Counted from the stretch's first letter, positions 37,358 through 48,262 are shown. The stretch is 64,000 bases of DNA from Veillonella montpellierensis DSM 17217 (GCF_000426745.1 NZ_KE384563.1:39683-103682), one strand, 5' to 3'. Notes: generated from the letters alone by a model not told the origin. Program-made: numbers and translations.

Positions 37358-38266
37358 ATGATGAATGTAAATGGTATAGGTAAAAAAGTCGCTATTGTTG
37401 ATATGGGGTCTAATTCGATTCGTTTATTATTAGGTACATTACAAAAGGGTGTATGGCATAATGAACCAAAGCGATTATGGACTACACGCTTAGGCGATAG
37501 ACATAGGGATGGTTCTTTGAAGAAAGAACGCATGGAGGCTAGCTTTGAAGCACTTTCAGAAATTTATACGCTAGCGCAAATGTATGGAGCTAGTGATATA
37601 TATGGATTTGCCACTAGTGCTGTGCGAGAGTCGACGAATGGAAAGACATTTTTGACAATTGCGAAGAGTTATTGTCCGATGCATACGCGTATATTGACGG
37701 GAGAGGAAGAAGCGTACTATGGATTTCAAGGCGCTTTGCAAACCTATTTGCCGGATGGAAAGCAACATGCCCTTATAGATGTAGGTGGTGGTAGCACTGA
37801 AGTGGCCTTAGGATCGATACAGGGCGTTGCGTGGAGCACATCATATTTGGCTGGTGCAGTACGATTACAATCGGTTTCTGAAGAAGGACCGCAAGCGGTG
37901 TGGGAAGTAACACAAAGTATGTGGCTATCTATGCCGATGAAAGAACCGTTTGGCGTGGTTGTTGCTATTGGTGGTACTGCTACCACATTAGGGGCTATTG
38001 ATGTAGGAGTGGATGTCTATGATCCTTTACGTATTCAGGGACATATGATGAGTCGAGAAACGATAGAAGGCCTTGTCATGAGACTTAGATATATGTCTAT
38101 GGAAGAAAGAAGACAAGTGGTAGGATTACCAGAAGGCAGAGCAGATATTATTGTGAGCGGCGGAGAGATTATTACATCATTTTTAGATTTTTACGGCATT
38201 TCAGCAATATATATTAGTGATACAGATGGTATGGAAGGCATACAAGCATCTTTGTATGAGTTATGA
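37358..38266 (+). CDS. Ppx/GppA-family phosphatase
   Basis: Exopolyphosphatase or pppGpp phosphatase of the ASKHA fold, 302 residues, so only the catalytic Ppx-GppA domain and no C-terminal HD domain. Motifs: VAIVDMGSNSIRLLLG (phosphate 1), YGFATSAVRES, GEEEAYYGFQGAL, ALIDVGGGSTEVALG (phosphate 2) and VVAIGGTATTLGAI. The start has no strong ribosome site; a GTAGGG lies about 9 bases upstream. Substrate (polyphosphate or pppGpp) cannot be decided from sequence. Confidence 0.9.
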   Translation: MMNVNGIGKKVAIVDMGSNSIRLLLGTLQKGVWHNEPKRLWTTRLGDRHRDGSLKKERMEASFEALSEIYTLAQMYGASDIYGFATSAVRESTNGKTFLTIAKSYCPMHTRILTGEEEAYYGFQGALQTYLPDGKQHALIDVGGGSTEVALGSIQGVAWSTSYLAGAVRLQSVSEEGPQAVWEVTQSMWLSMPMKEPFGVVVAIGGTATTLGAIDVGVDVYDPLRIQGHMMSRETIEGLVMRLRYMSMEERRQVVGLPEGRADIIVSGGEIITSFLDFYGISAIYISDTDGMEGIQASLYEL

Positions 38267-38490
38267 TGAATGTATAGTGTGTCGTGCATAAAGTGATACT
38301 TTCATCGTGAACTGTCATATCCGATAGACGTGATGTATCAAGAAAAGCGTATGTACATAACATAGATACGATACTGATAGTAGCCAACGCGTGTATGAGA
38401 GTATATCGTTGCTATAGTCTGTTCTTCTATAAGGATTTGATAGATGTGATGGGCGTAGTAGATGATTAGAGAAAGTGGGGTTTTGTATAT

Positions 38491-40008
38491 ATGGTTCAGC
38501 TTTGCGTGGAAACAATTCGTCATACTTGTGAAAGAGAGCATTTATTCGATCAAGTGTCACGTATATTAGTGGCCTGTTCTGGAGGACCAGACTCAATGGG
38601 GCTCTTATATATACTACAAGAACTATATCCACAGTGTCATATAGGCGTTGTGACTCTAGATCATCAGTTGCGCTTAGAAAGTGGCGAGGAACTCTCCTTG
38701 GTAGAAAGAATAGCACAGAAAGAAGGCTGGGACTTTTATGGACAGTCCGTAGACATTACGTCGTTGGCAGAAAAAAAGGGACTTTCCATCGAAGAAATGG
38801 GACGCATTATGCGCTATAAAATCTTTCAAGACATTGCTACTCTTCATGAGTATGACTGTATTGCCGTTGCTCATCATAAGCGCGATCAAGCGGAAACGAT
38901 ACTGGCGCATATGATACGTGGTTGCGGACTCAATGGCTTGCAAGGTATGAAATATCGCACCGATTCAGTGAGCGGCATACCCATCATACGACCGTTGTTA
39001 GATGTGACAAAAGAAGAACTGGTGGAATATGTAGAAGCGCATCATATTCCCTATGTAATCGATCACTCTAACTTTGATACGCAGTATACGCGTAATCGCA
39101 TACGTTGGGACGTGCTCCCCCCTATGGAAACGATAAACCCAAAGGCGGTGGATGCCATACTTCGATTAGGTCACTTGGCACAACAGGCCTATATGTATAT
39201 CGATAAAAGAGCGCAAGAAGCGTTAGAAGCATGTGTATTGCTATCGGATCAAGAAAAAAATGATAGACATAGGAATAGTACTACTACGGATAGCGATGCC
39301 TTACCCTTCCATGAGAAACGAGCGATAGGGCAGCAGCAACATGATGCGTATCCGCTAGAAAGTTGTTCCTACATTAGTTTATCAAAAACTGGTATGCGTC
39401 AGTTGGATAGAGCGATGTTGCCCTATGTGTGGCGGCGAGCGTTTTCCATGATTAAAACGGCCTCTATCGATGGAGAGCTGGTGGCTCGTCGTTTGGAAGA
39501 AGTGCATGAAAAGCAACTATGTACGTTACTAGGTAGTAAAGAAGTAAAAGTTTTTGCTATAGGACAGATGAAAGTTGTAGCGCAATATGATAAAATAGTA
39601 ATCGGTGTTGCCTCTGTTGTTGATGAGGTTTTCAAGTCTAGCGTGCAGCAACTAGTGACCATTGAGAAGGTGTGTATACAAGATACTGCGCCTAGCATGT
39701 TAGATAATAATCAATTTTGTATACCTTATGAGTGGGTAACGGATGCGATTACAATACGGAATCGTGCACCAGGTGATCGTATTATTTTATTAAATGGACA
39801 GGGACAACGAATTGGTAGTAAAAAATTAAAGTCCTATTTAATTGATAGAAAAATACCGACCTCAAAGAGGGATGTGTTATATTTTATAGCGATTGGACAT
39901 CAATTGGTATTGCCTTATAGAAACAATTGTGCACTACGCGTAGTTGATAGCACTGCGAGCGCATACTATGTAGGAACCATTAAGGAGACGGATCATAATG
40001 TTACATAA
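38491..40008 (+). CDS. tilS: tRNA(Ile)-lysidine synthase
   Basis: Converts C34 of the CAU-anticodon tRNA-Ile to lysidine, an essential modification. The PP-loop ATP pyrophosphatase motif is VACSGGPDSMGLLYIL (about 28-43), followed by VAHHKRDQAETILAHMIRGCGLNGLQGM and the conserved HSNFDTQYTRNRIR. The C-terminal TilS domain ends in RNRAPGDRI and KSYLIDRKIPTSKRD. At 505 residues it is a full-length Firmicute form. It overlaps hpt by 11 bases, giving the classic tilS-hpt-ftsH order. Confidence 0.95.
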   Translation: MVQLCVETIRHTCEREHLFDQVSRILVACSGGPDSMGLLYILQELYPQCHIGVVTLDHQLRLESGEELSLVERIAQKEGWDFYGQSVDITSLAEKKGLSIEEMGRIMRYKIFQDIATLHEYDCIAVAHHKRDQAETILAHMIRGCGLNGLQGMKYRTDSVSGIPIIRPLLDVTKEELVEYVEAHHIPYVIDHSNFDTQYTRNRIRWDVLPPMETINPKAVDAILRLGHLAQQAYMYIDKRAQEALEACVLLSDQEKNDRHRNSTTTDSDALPFHEKRAIGQQQHDAYPLESCSYISLSKTGMRQLDRAMLPYVWRRAFSMIKTASIDGELVARRLEEVHEKQLCTLLGSKEVKVFAIGQMKVVAQYDKIVIGVASVVDEVFKSSVQQLVTIEKVCIQDTAPSMLDNNQFCIPYEWVTDAITIRNRAPGDRIILLNGQGQRIGSKKLKSYLIDRKIPTSKRDVLYFIAIGHQLVLPYRNNCALRVVDSTASAYYVGTIKETDHNVT

Positions 40009-40543
40009 CGATGTGAAAAAAGTACTATTATCAGAAGAAGAAATAAAAAAACGGGTACAAGAATTAGGGGAGGCGATTTCTCAAGACTATAAAGGAGAAG
40101 AACTTGTACTTGTCTGTGTCCTTAAAGGGGCGGTTGTATTTTATACAGATTTAATTCGCGCCATTGGTAATGATGTAGATGTGTCGCTAGATTTTATCTC
40201 TTGTTCTAGCTATGGTAATGGCACTGTTAGTAGTGGAGAAGTACGGATTATGAAAGATTTAGATCGATCCGTTGAAGGCAAACATGTGTTAGTAGTAGAG
40301 GATATTGTAGATACAGGCACTACATTGCATTATCTACTAGATAACTTGAAAGCTCGTCAAGCTAAGTCTGTAAAATTAGCAACCTTATTAAATAAACCAG
40401 AACGGCGTAAAGTGGAAGTACATGTAGACTACAATGGATTTACCGTGCCAGATTATTTCGTGATTGGCTATGGTTTAGATTATGCAGAACGTTATCGTCA
40501 GTTGCCATATATTGGGATTTTGAAAGAAGAAATATATCAATAA
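39998..40543 (+). CDS. hpt: Hypoxanthine phosphoribosyltransferase
   Basis: Purine salvage enzyme turning hypoxanthine or guanine plus PRPP into IMP or GMP. The 181 residues contain the PRPP-binding signature VLVVEDIVDTGTTLHYLL (about 96-113), LVCVLKGAVVFYTDLIRAI, and the base-contact VPDYFVIGYGLDYAERYRQLPYIG. Translationally coupled to tilS (11-base overlap) with AAGGAG upstream. Confidence 0.96.
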   Translation: MLHNDVKKVLLSEEEIKKRVQELGEAISQDYKGEELVLVCVLKGAVVFYTDLIRAIGNDVDVSLDFISCSSYGNGTVSSGEVRIMKDLDRSVEGKHVLVVEDIVDTGTTLHYLLDNLKARQAKSVKLATLLNKPERRKVEVHVDYNGFTVPDYFVIGYGLDYAERYRQLPYIGILKEEIYQ

Positions 40544-40592
40544 GTACTATCTACCAGCATAGCTTTTACTAGAGTGAACACTACTATCTTGA

Positions 40593-40621
40593 TTGTCTAG
40601 TTCTATCAAATGTGATACAAT
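40593..40621 (+). promoter_or_regulatory. Putative promoter of ftsH
   Basis: TTGTCT (40593-40598), 17-base spacer, TACAAT (40616-40621), in the gap between hpt and ftsH. Pattern match only; ftsH may also be transcribed from upstream. Confidence 0.45.
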
Positions 40622-40700
40622 AGCAAAAGGTATATCTGCATAATTTATGAGATAGATAGTAAAATGATATAACAAGTATAATAATGAAAGGAGTCATACA

Positions 40701-42623
40701 TTGGGCCGATTTACAAAAAATGTCCTTTTGTATTTACTGATTATTGTAGCAGCGGTAGCAGCTATAGACATGTTTGCTAGCTCTACTTCTAATAAACCAG
40801 AGATTAGTTACTCTGGTTTTATGCAACAAGTAAAAACAAAGAATGTAGAAAGTGTTTCCATTACAGATAATCACTCGATTATTGGTAAATTAAAAAATAA
40901 TGGTACGGAATTTACAACCTATGCACCGACAGATGCTACGTTGATTCAACAATTAACAGAAAATGGCGTAGAAATTACAGCAAAACCACCGGAACAACCA
41001 TCTATATGGATGAGTTTACTGACATCTATTTTGCCAATCGTGTTGTTAGTAGCTGTTTGGTTTTTTATTATGCAACAGACGCAAGGTGGCGGTGGCCGTA
41101 TTATGAATTTTGGCAAAAGTAAAGCCAAAATGATGGAAGGTAATACGAATGTTACGTTCAAAGATGTGGCTGGAGCTGATGAGGCAAAACAGGAATTACA
41201 AGAAGTTGTTGATTTCTTGCGTAATCCAGCAAAGTTTAATGCCATCGGAGCCAAGATTCCTAAAGGAGTGTTATTATTTGGCCCTCCAGGGACTGGTAAA
41301 ACCTTATTGGCTAAAGCAGTAGCTGGTGAAGCGGGCGTTCCTTTCTTTAGCATTTCTGGATCTGATTTTGTGGAAATGTTTGTCGGCGTTGGAGCTTCTC
41401 GTGTGCGTGACTTGTTCATGCAAGCTAAAAAAAATGCACCTTGCATCATCTTCATTGATGAAATTGATGCAGTTGGTCGTCAACGTGGCGCCGGGTTAGG
41501 TGGCGGTCATGATGAACGAGAACAAACATTGAATCAATTATTGGTAGAAATGGATGGGTTTGGTGCGAATGAAGGTATTATTACTGTAGCAGCTACTAAC
41601 CGTCCTGATATTTTAGATCCTGCATTATTGCGCCCGGGTCGATTCGATCGCCAAATTACTGTAGGTCGTCCCGACTTGCGTGGTCGTGAAGCCATTTTAC
41701 ATGTACACGCTAAAAATAAACCATTAGCCGATGATATTGATTTGAAAGTGATTGCTCGTAAGACACCTGGATTTACAGGAGCTGATTTGAGTAACTTGCT
41801 AAATGAAGCAGCTTTATTAGCAGCTCGTCACAATAAAAAAATTATTTCTATGGATGAGTTGGAAGAAGCTAGTGAAAAAGTTATGATGGGTCCTGAAAAG
41901 CGCAGTCATATTGTGAATGAAAAAGAACGTCGATTAACGGCGTATCATGAATCAGGACATGCCATTGTGGCTCATTTATTACCAGAGGCAGATCCAGTCC
42001 ATAAAGTAACGATTATTCCACGCGGTGGTGCCGGTGGTTATACATTAATGTTGCCAGAGGAAGAAGTAAACTTTAAGACGCGTTCCCAATATTTGGCGGA
42101 TATTCGTGTAGCTTTGGGGGGACGTTGTGCAGAAGCCCTTATTTTACATGAAATTAGTAGTGGCGCTTCTAATGATTTACAACAGGTGACCAACATTGCT
42201 CGGACAATGATTACTCGTTTGGGTATGAGTGATGAATTAGGACCAATGGTATTTGGTGAACATCAAGAGCAAGTATTCTTGGGACGTAATTTAGGCCACG
42301 AACGAAATTATGGCGAAGCAGTGGCGGAAAAAATTGATAAAGAAATGCATGCTATGGTAGCTGATGCCTATAATGATGTAATGGAATTATTAGCGAATAA
42401 TATTGACTTCTTACATAATATGGCGCATGCTTTATTAGAAGAAGAAACGATTGATCATACACAAGTGGAAAATTTGTATAAGTATGGTACTGTTACATCG
42501 CCAGAGGTAGATGAATCGAAAGATGCTAAACATGCATTAGAAGAAGCGGGCATAGTAGTGCCTAAAGAAATTATTACACCTGGTGTATTAAAAGACACTA
42601 CATCAGAGGCAGATAAATCATAA
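40701..42623 (+). CDS. ftsH: ATP-dependent zinc metalloprotease FtsH
   Basis: Membrane-bound AAA+ protease for quality control. Two membrane helices flank a small extracytoplasmic domain (about 6-24 and 104-124). The AAA module has Walker [15 protein letters not shown], Walker [17 protein letters not shown], and the second region of homology [22 protein letters not shown]. The protease has the zinc motif [14 protein letters not shown]. Length 640 is normal. A TTG start follows AAAGGAG. A perfect terminator lies 45 bases downstream. Confidence 0.98.
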   Translation: MGRFTKNVLLYLLIIVAAVAAIDMFASSTSNKPEISYSGFMQQVKTKNVESVSITDNHSIIGKLKNNGTEFTTYAPTDATLIQQLTENGVEITAKPPEQPSIWMSLLTSILPIVLLVAVWFFIMQQTQGGGGRIMNFGKSKAKMMEGNTNVTFKDVAGADEAKQELQEVVDFLRNPAKFNAIGAKIPKGVLLFGPPGTGKTLLAKAVAGEAGVPFFSISGSDFVEMFVGVGASRVRDLFMQAKKNAPCIIFIDEIDAVGRQRGAGLGGGHDEREQTLNQLLVEMDGFGANEGIITVAATNRPDILDPALLRPGRFDRQITVGRPDLRGREAILHVHAKNKPLADDIDLKVIARKTPGFTGADLSNLLNEAALLAARHNKKIISMDELEEASEKVMMGPEKRSHIVNEKERRLTAYHESGHAIVAHLLPEADPVHKVTIIPRGGAGGYTLMLPEEEVNFKTRSQYLADIRVALGGRCAEALILHEISSGASNDLQQVTNIARTMITRLGMSDELGPMVFGEHQEQVFLGRNLGHERNYGEAVAEKIDKEMHAMVADAYNDVMELLANNIDFLHNMAHALLEEETIDHTQVENLYKYGTVTSPEVDESKDAKHALEEAGIVVPKEIITPGVLKDTTSEADKS

Positions 42624-42667
42624 GCATGAGTCATTGGGCTATGAATATAAATTATTGTTCTTAAAAA

Positions 42668-42720
42668 GACTATCTCTATATGATACTATCATATAGAGAT
42701 AGTTTTTTTATATGTGCCAT
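42668..42720 (+). terminator. Terminator of ftsH
   Basis: ACTATCTCTATATGAT pairs perfectly with ATCATATAGAGATAGT around a tiny loop, followed by seven T residues. One of the strongest terminators in the window. Confidence 0.92.
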
Positions 42721-43115
42721 TCATAGAATGTCAATTAGATGTAGAACGTATTACTATGAATGACATAATCTACTTGTGTAGGTTTAGTGGGGTGTATTAC
42801 TAGTAGTCAATGCTATTGATAGTGATGGGGCGTAAGCAATGATATAAATATAGATATAGGCAAGTGTACTAGATAGTCTGTAGGCCTATTAAGGCGCGTG
42901 TTACGATTCATTTCACATATCTATACATAGATATGTGAAACATTGTAAGGAGGTTACTATTCTAGATAGTCGTTATAGGGGAAAGGTTTATTTTTCTATT
43001 GCGTATAGATATATATTTTGGGCTATTTCTAATAGTGGTGATAACTGGTAAGGCATAGGACAGGATACAATTTATATAATTTCCTATGAATAGGAGTCTA
43101 TCAGCTCATAAAAAC
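42721..43115. other. Gene-free spacer with an isolated hairpin and ribosome-site-like motif
   Basis: No convincing gene. A perfect 13-bp inverted repeat lies at 42911-42940, and an AAGGAGG follows at 42947 with no ATG, GTG or TTG start at the right distance. The frame after an ATT there runs only about 30 codons. Confidence 0.45.
42911..42940. repeat. Perfect 13-bp inverted repeat
   Basis: TTTCACATATCTA and its exact complement flank TACA. There is no T-run, so it is unlikely to be a terminator. It could be an operator or an RNA hairpin. Confidence 0.6.
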
Positions 43116-43145
43116 TTGATTTACATTTCTATTTTATTGTAGAAT
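43116..43145 (+). promoter_or_regulatory. Putative birA promoter
   Basis: TTGATT (43116-43121), 18-base spacer, TAGAAT (43140-43145). The predicted transcription start falls in the palindrome at 43150-43169. Confidence 0.5.
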
Positions 43146-43149
43146 CGTA

Positions 43150-43169
43150 TTGTAAACTTAAGTTGACAA
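43150..43169. promoter_or_regulatory. Palindrome at the birA start, possible autoregulatory operator
   Basis: TTGTAAACT-TA-AGTTGACAA is a near-perfect inverted repeat with one mismatch, overlapping the predicted +1 and lying just before the ribosome site. The half-sites resemble BirA half-sites (TTGTnAAC), but the spacer is 2 rather than about 15 bases. Confidence 0.4.
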
Positions 43170-43183
43170 AAAGGAGGGGTATT

Positions 43184-44161
43184 ATGAGAGACATGGTTTT
43201 AGATCTATTAAGAGCTAAGAATGGAGAATTTGTATCTGGACAAGATATGTCGAACACGTGTCATGTATCTAGAACAGCAATTTGGAAACATATTAAAGCA
43301 TTACGCGATAAGGGGTATGTAATTGAGTCTTTTACTAAAAAAGGATATCGTCTTATAGAAGAACCAGATCTACTAAGACCTAGCGATGTACAAAAAGATT
43401 TACATACAAAGTACTTTGGTCAACATTATATATACATGGATAGTACTGATTCATCGAATCGTGAAGCTAAATTATTGGCACAAGAAGGTGCACCAGAGGG
43501 GACAATTGTGGTGGCGGAAACGCAATCAGCAGGGAGAGGTCGATTGACACGAGGTTGGTTTTCTCCTTATGGCAAAGGTATATGGATGAGTTTAATTTTG
43601 CGCCCTAAATTTTCACCCATAGAAGCGCCTAAATGTACGTTAATGGCTGCAGTAGCGTTAACAAAAGCTTTTCATGCATTAGGACTAGAAGCAGCTGGGA
43701 TAAAATGGCCTAATGATATTTTAGTGAAAGGGAAAAAAATAGTTGGCATTTTAACAGAAATGAGTGGCACTATGGAAGAAATTTCCTATATCATTATGGG
43801 CATGGGGATTAATATTAGTGTGGAAAAAAGTGAACTGCCTGAAGATATTAAGGATATTGCTACGTCATTTGCGATGGAAGGTGTAACGGTTGATCGCAAG
43901 GTTGCGTTACAAACTATTTTACAAGAACTAGAAAATCAGTATAATAAAGTGGTTAGTGGTGGATTTGATACGACTCTTGAAGAGTGGAAACAGTTAAGTG
44001 TTACATTGCATCAAGATGTAGAAGTTAGAGCCCCAGGTAATACCTATGTAGGTCATGCTATCGATATCGACCGAGATGGTAATTTAATAGTTCGCTTGCC
44101 AAATGGCAAAACAGAACGTATTATAGCAGGTGATGTATCTATACGACCAGCTATGAAATAG
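43184..44161 (+). CDS. birA: Biotin--protein ligase / biotin operon repressor
   Basis: Bifunctional BirA: biotinylates carboxyl carrier proteins and represses biotin genes. The 325-residue protein has an N-terminal winged helix (about 1-60; [29 protein letters not shown]) and the ligase core with [18 protein letters not shown] (GRGR loop), [21 protein letters not shown] and a C-terminal SH3-like domain. The ATG at 43184 follows AAGGAGGGG; the frame is open 7 codons upstream. It heads the birA-coaX-dusB run. A periplasmic biotinyl-like protein at 58.4 kb is not a likely substrate, since it lacks the lysine. Confidence 0.95.
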   Translation: MRDMVLDLLRAKNGEFVSGQDMSNTCHVSRTAIWKHIKALRDKGYVIESFTKKGYRLIEEPDLLRPSDVQKDLHTKYFGQHYIYMDSTDSSNREAKLLAQEGAPEGTIVVAETQSAGRGRLTRGWFSPYGKGIWMSLILRPKFSPIEAPKCTLMAAVALTKAFHALGLEAAGIKWPNDILVKGKKIVGILTEMSGTMEEISYIIMGMGINISVEKSELPEDIKDIATSFAMEGVTVDRKVALQTILQELENQYNKVVSGGFDTTLEEWKQLSVTLHQDVEVRAPGNTYVGHAIDIDRDGNLIVRLPNGKTERIIAGDVSIRPAMK

Positions 44162-44171
44162 GAGGATTATA

Positions 44172-44939
44172 ATGTTATTAGTAATAGACGTGGGAAATAC
44201 CAATATTGTATTGGGTGTGTATGATCATGAACATTTAGTAGGACATTGGCGAATTTCCACGGATCGAGTTCGTACGACAGATGAGTACGGTGTTATTATT
44301 ATGAATTTATTCTTTCATGATAGAAAGGTAAATGTTAGCGATATTACATCGATTATTATTTCGTCGGTTGTACCCCCATTGATGCCAACCTTGGAGCATG
44401 TGTGCTTACGCTATTTTAACGTAAAACCATTAATTGTAGGACCTGGCACCAAAACAGGCATGGCTATTAAGTATGATAATCCTCGCGAAGTAGGAGCTGA
44501 CCGTATCGTTAATGCGGTGGCCGCTTTTGAAAAATATGGTGGACCTAGTATCATTATCGATTTTGGTACGGCGACTACCTATTGTGCCGTTTTAGAGAAT
44601 GGGGACTATATGGGTGGTGTCATTGCACCAGGTGTTAATATCTCAGCAGAAGCACTATTCCAACGGGCTGCTAAATTGCCGCGCATCGAAGTGCGTGATC
44701 CAGGTAGAGTCATTTGCCGTAATACTGTTTCCTCTATGCAATCAGGCATGTTTTATGGATATGTGGGACAAGTAGAAGGCTTGGTTAATCGTATGAAAAA
44801 AGAATTACCAGAAGGTGTGACCGTTATTGCCACTGGTGGATTGGCTAATTTAATTGGCAGTGCTACAGATTGCATTGATTATGTAGAACCTATGTTAACA
44901 CTAGAAGGATTACGGTTAATCTATGAAAAAAATCAATAA
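44172..44939 (+). CDS. coaX: Type III pantothenate kinase
   Basis: First step of coenzyme A synthesis, 255 residues of the ASKHA fold. Signature motifs are [18 protein letters not shown] at the N-terminus, [30 protein letters not shown] and [21 protein letters not shown] precedes the ATG, 10 bases after birA. It overlaps dusB by 17 bases. The birA-coaX-dusB order is common in Firmicutes. Confidence 0.97.
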   Translation: MLLVIDVGNTNIVLGVYDHEHLVGHWRISTDRVRTTDEYGVIIMNLFFHDRKVNVSDITSIIISSVVPPLMPTLEHVCLRYFNVKPLIVGPGTKTGMAIKYDNPREVGADRIVNAVAAFEKYGGPSIIIDFGTATTYCAVLENGDYMGGVIAPGVNISAEALFQRAAKLPRIEVRDPGRVICRNTVSSMQSGMFYGYVGQVEGLVNRMKKELPEGVTVIATGGLANLIGSATDCIDYVEPMLTLEGLRLIYEKNQ

Positions 44940-45912
44940 AAAACGTTGGCATATTGGGAATGTGGAAATTCAAGGACAGGCTATTTTAGCACCTATGGCA
45001 GGTGTTAGTGACATAGCCTATCGGTTACTAGCCAAAGAACATGGAGCGGCCCTTGTGTGCACAGAAATGGTTAGTGCCATGGGGCTTAAATATAATAATG
45101 ACCGTACGCATGAATTGTTGCGGATGGAAGATGGGGAACATCCTGTATCGATGCAAATATTTGGTTCTGACCCTAGTGCGATTGCATTGGCAGCCCAAGC
45201 GGTTGAAAGAGCAGGGGCTGATATTGTAGATATTAATATGGGATGCCCCGTAAAAAAAATCGTGTCTTCCGGTGATGGATCTGCATTGATGAAAACACCA
45301 ACCCTTGCGTGGCAAGTGGCTAAGGCCGCTGTTAAGGCTGTATCCATACCCGTTACGGTAAAAATGAGAATAGGATGGGATGAAGATCATAAAAATGTAG
45401 TTGACTTGGCTAAAGGTATGGCTGATGTGGGAGTCGCGGCTCTTGCTATTCATGGTCGAACCAGGGAACAAATGTATAGTGGTAGTGCTGATTGGTCTTT
45501 TTGCAAGGTGGTTAAAGAAGAAGTGGATATACCAGTGATTGCCAATGGTGATATAGTTGATGCTAAAAGGGCACTTGATGTGCTGACATATACTGGGTGT
45601 GATGCGGTCATGATAGGACGCGGTGCGCAAGGTAATCCGTGGATTTTTGATCAAGTAAATCAGTATTTAGCAGATGGCACATTACTAGCAGAACCAACAG
45701 GCATGGAAAAATTAGACATGTTGTTGCGGCACTTTCATCTATTATGTAACTATAAAGGCGACATGTTAGCCGTTCGTGAAATTAGAACGCATGCAGGATG
45801 GTATATTAAAGGCTTACCAGAAGCAGGCAGGTGGCGTAATTTGATTAATACGGTAACGACAGTATCACAGTTTGTAGAAACGATTCATCAATATAGAAGT
45901 TTATTAGGTTAA
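44923..45912 (+). CDS. dusB: tRNA-dihydrouridine synthase
   Basis: FMN-dependent reductase of tRNA uridines, 329 residues with a TIM barrel and a C-terminal helical domain. Motifs: [45 protein letters not shown] with the catalytic Cys, [19 protein letters not shown] and [13 protein letters not shown]. It starts within coaX and lacks a terminator before the greA promoter; the hairpin at 46054 lies beyond that promoter. Confidence 0.95.
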   Translation: MKKINKKRWHIGNVEIQGQAILAPMAGVSDIAYRLLAKEHGAALVCTEMVSAMGLKYNNDRTHELLRMEDGEHPVSMQIFGSDPSAIALAAQAVERAGADIVDINMGCPVKKIVSSGDGSALMKTPTLAWQVAKAAVKAVSIPVTVKMRIGWDEDHKNVVDLAKGMADVGVAALAIHGRTREQMYSGSADWSFCKVVKEEVDIPVIANGDIVDAKRALDVLTYTGCDAVMIGRGAQGNPWIFDQVNQYLADGTLLAEPTGMEKLDMLLRHFHLLCNYKGDMLAVREIRTHAGWYIKGLPEAGRWRNLINTVTTVSQFVETIHQYRSLLG

Positions 45913-45989
45913 ATTGATGAGCTGTAGTATAATAGACTACAAATGGTTGACTACGCTAGATGTATTACATATGTGCTTATGGATTAGCA

Positions 45990-46018
45990 TTGACAATAAA
46001 ATTGTATCTAGCTATAAT
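45990..46018 (+). promoter_or_regulatory. Perfect consensus promoter of greA-lysS
   Basis: TTGACA (45990-45995), exactly 17 bases, TATAAT (46013-46018). Predicted start near 46025, about 90 bases upstream of greA. Confidence 0.8.
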
Positions 46019-46053
46019 AATATAGATTAATTATATATTTATTATATGATTGT

Positions 46054-46081
46054 AAAGGTGTCATCATTGTGACACTTTTTC
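46054..46081 (+). terminator. Terminator-like hairpin inside the greA leader
   Basis: AAAGGTGTCA pairs with TGACACTTTT (one wobble) around a 6-base loop and runs into TTTTT. It lies downstream of the perfect promoter at 45990-46018 and upstream of greA, so it may end dusB transcription and also act as an attenuator for greA-lysS. Confidence 0.65.
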
Positions 46082-46115
46082 CTTTTATAGACTTTAGGAA
46101 AGTGGGATTGTAAGA

Positions 46116-46589
46116 ATGGCTGATGTAAAAGAAACTTTATTAACAGCTGAAGGGCTAAAAAAATTAGAAGAGGAATTGGCTTATTATAAATCTGTGCGCC
46201 GTATTGAAGTGGCAGAACGTATTAAAATTGCCATTGAATATGGGGATATTAGTGAAAATTCTGAATACGATGATGCGAAAAATGAACAAGCGTTTATTGA
46301 AGGTCATATTTTTGAATTAGAAAACAAAATAAATACAGCAAAAATCATCGACGAAAGTGCAAAAGGTGATGTGGTAACTGTAGGTAGTAAAGTTAAATTA
46401 TTAGACACATCGTATGATGATGAACTTGAATATGTAATTGTAGGATCCTCTGAAGCAGATCCATTTAATAATCGCATTTCTAATGAATCTCCTGTAGGCA
46501 GTGCCATTTTAGGTAAACGCAAAGGTGATAATGTAGAAGTCATTACTCCGGACGGCCCTGTTACTTTTAAAGTATTGGCGATTAATTAA
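46116..46589 (+). CDS. greA: Transcription elongation factor GreA
   Basis: Binds RNA polymerase and stimulates cleavage of backtracked RNA. The 157-residue protein has the N-terminal coiled coil with the acidic tip [21 protein letters not shown] (about 46-66) and a C-terminal FKBP-like domain ([21 protein letters not shown]). It has its own consensus promoter with a terminator-like leader. LysS follows after 51 bases. Confidence 0.97.
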   Translation: MADVKETLLTAEGLKKLEEELAYYKSVRRIEVAERIKIAIEYGDISENSEYDDAKNEQAFIEGHIFELENKINTAKIIDESAKGDVVTVGSKVKLLDTSYDDELEYVIVGSSEADPFNNRISNESPVGSAILGKRKGDNVEVITPDGPVTFKVLAIN

Positions 46590-46640
46590 GTAATGCATCA
46601 TAGTGGCGAGTGGTACAGTGTACGTACAAGGAGGTAACAA

Positions 46641-48149
46641 ATGAGCGAGGAAAAACAAATTCCACAGACGGAATTAGAAAATTTGAATGATCAAATGATA
46701 GTGCGTCGTGATAAATTAGCTCAATATGAAGCAGATGGGGTATATCCATTTGGACAACGATTTGTAGCGAAACAGCATGCACAAGAAATTAAAGATGATT
46801 TTATTAATTTTGAAGATCAACCTGTGACCATGGCGGGCCGATTGATGACGATTCGATCACATGGAAAAACAGCATTTGCTAATATTCGTGATTTGTCTGG
46901 CGATATACAAATATATTTTCGTAAAGATGTATTAGGGGACGATAACTATAAACATGTTAAAATCCTTGATATTGGCGATATCATTGGCATTGAAGGCCAT
47001 GTTTTTAGAACGCATACAGGTGAAGTGACTGTTAAAGTATCGAAATTAACACTATTATCGAAAGCGCTACGTCCATTGCCAGAAAAATGGCATGGTTTAA
47101 AAGATACAGAATTACGATACAGACAACGGTATGTGGACTTAATTGTCAATCCAGAAGTGCGTGATACGTTTATAAAACGAACACAAATCGTTGCGAAAGT
47201 GCGCGAATACTTAAATGGACAACAGTTTATGGAAGTGGAAACACCAATGATGCATGCTGTTCCTGGTGGCGCGGCAGCACGTCCATTTATTACGCATCAT
47301 AATGCATTAGATATTGATATTTATATGCGCATCTCACCAGAATTATACTTAAAACGATTAATTGTTGGCGGGTTAGAACGTGTGTATGAAATTAATCGCT
47401 CATTTCGTAATGAAGGTATTGATAATCGTCATAATCCTGAGTTTACTATGATGGAATCATACCAAGCGTATGGCAATTATGAAGATGCGATTCGTTTGAC
47501 TGAAAATATTGTAGCCTATTGTGCTAAAGAAGTATTAGGCACTACTAAGATTAACTATCAAGGTACTGAAATTGATTTGACCCCACCATGGAATCGAATT
47601 ACTATGGCAGAAGGTGTGAAAAAATATGCTGGCGAAGATTTTGATGCAGTGGAAACGGTAGAAGTAGCTAGAGCTATTGCTGACCGCTTGCATGTTGCTT
47701 ATGGACCTAATGATGGCATTGGTAAAATTATGAATCTTTGCTTTGAAGAATATGTAGAGGAAAACTTAATCCAACCAACCTTTGTGTATGGCCATCCAAA
47801 GGAAATTTCTCCATTAGCTAAATTGAAGCGTGAAAAACCGCTAACAACAGAACGATTTGAAGCATTTGTTTATGGTCGTGAATTGGCCAATGGCTTTTCT
47901 GAATTGAATGATCCAATCGATCAAAAAGAACGATTTGAAGCACAATTAAAAGAACGCGAAGCTGGTGATGATGAAGCGCATCGTATGGATGAAGACTATG
48001 TAGCAGCGTTGGAATATGGGTTACCTCCAACAGCTGGATTGGGTATTGGTATAGATCGTCTAGTTATGTTCTTAACTGATTCCGCTTCTATTCGCGATGT
48101 ATTGTTATTCCCATTAATGAAACCAGAAGTGGCAGACCCAACTGAATAA
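46641..48149 (+). CDS. lysS: Lysine--tRNA ligase (class II)
   Basis: Class II synthetase charging tRNA-Lys; 502 residues. An N-terminal OB-fold anticodon-binding domain ([22 protein letters not shown]) precedes the catalytic core with motif 1 near [21 protein letters not shown], motif 2 [20 protein letters not shown], and motif 3 [22 protein letters not shown] site upstream. Part of the greA-lysS unit; a terminator follows. Confidence 0.97.
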   Translation: MSEEKQIPQTELENLNDQMIVRRDKLAQYEADGVYPFGQRFVAKQHAQEIKDDFINFEDQPVTMAGRLMTIRSHGKTAFANIRDLSGDIQIYFRKDVLGDDNYKHVKILDIGDIIGIEGHVFRTHTGEVTVKVSKLTLLSKALRPLPEKWHGLKDTELRYRQRYVDLIVNPEVRDTFIKRTQIVAKVREYLNGQQFMEVETPMMHAVPGGAAARPFITHHNALDIDIYMRISPELYLKRLIVGGLERVYEINRSFRNEGIDNRHNPEFTMMESYQAYGNYEDAIRLTENIVAYCAKEVLGTTKINYQGTEIDLTPPWNRITMAEGVKKYAGEDFDAVETVEVARAIADRLHVAYGPNDGIGKIMNLCFEEYVEENLIQPTFVYGHPKEISPLAKLKREKPLTTERFEAFVYGRELANGFSELNDPIDQKERFEAQLKEREAGDDEAHRMDEDYVAALEYGLPPTAGLGIGIDRLVMFLTDSASIRDVLLFPLMKPEVADPTE

Positions 48150-48262
48150 ATGTTTATTGCTTCGTATAGTAATAGTTATTGCTCTTTTAAGCTACTATAG
48201 GTATAGCGTATCTATGTGTCTTAGACAAGAGGTAATGATAGAAGCGTAGATGAAGATAGTGT

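Noticed and set aside
38315-38716. 133-codon minus-strand frame across the start of tilS
   Set aside because: Overlaps the conserved PP-loop coding region of tilS and lacks a ribosome site.
40946-41455. 169-codon open frame antisense to ftsH
   Set aside because: Shadow of the highly conserved FtsH AAA coding region.
45028-45654. 208-codon open frame antisense to dusB
   Set aside because: It mirrors the codon pattern of dusB, a clear full-length gene, and has no family motif or ribosome site.
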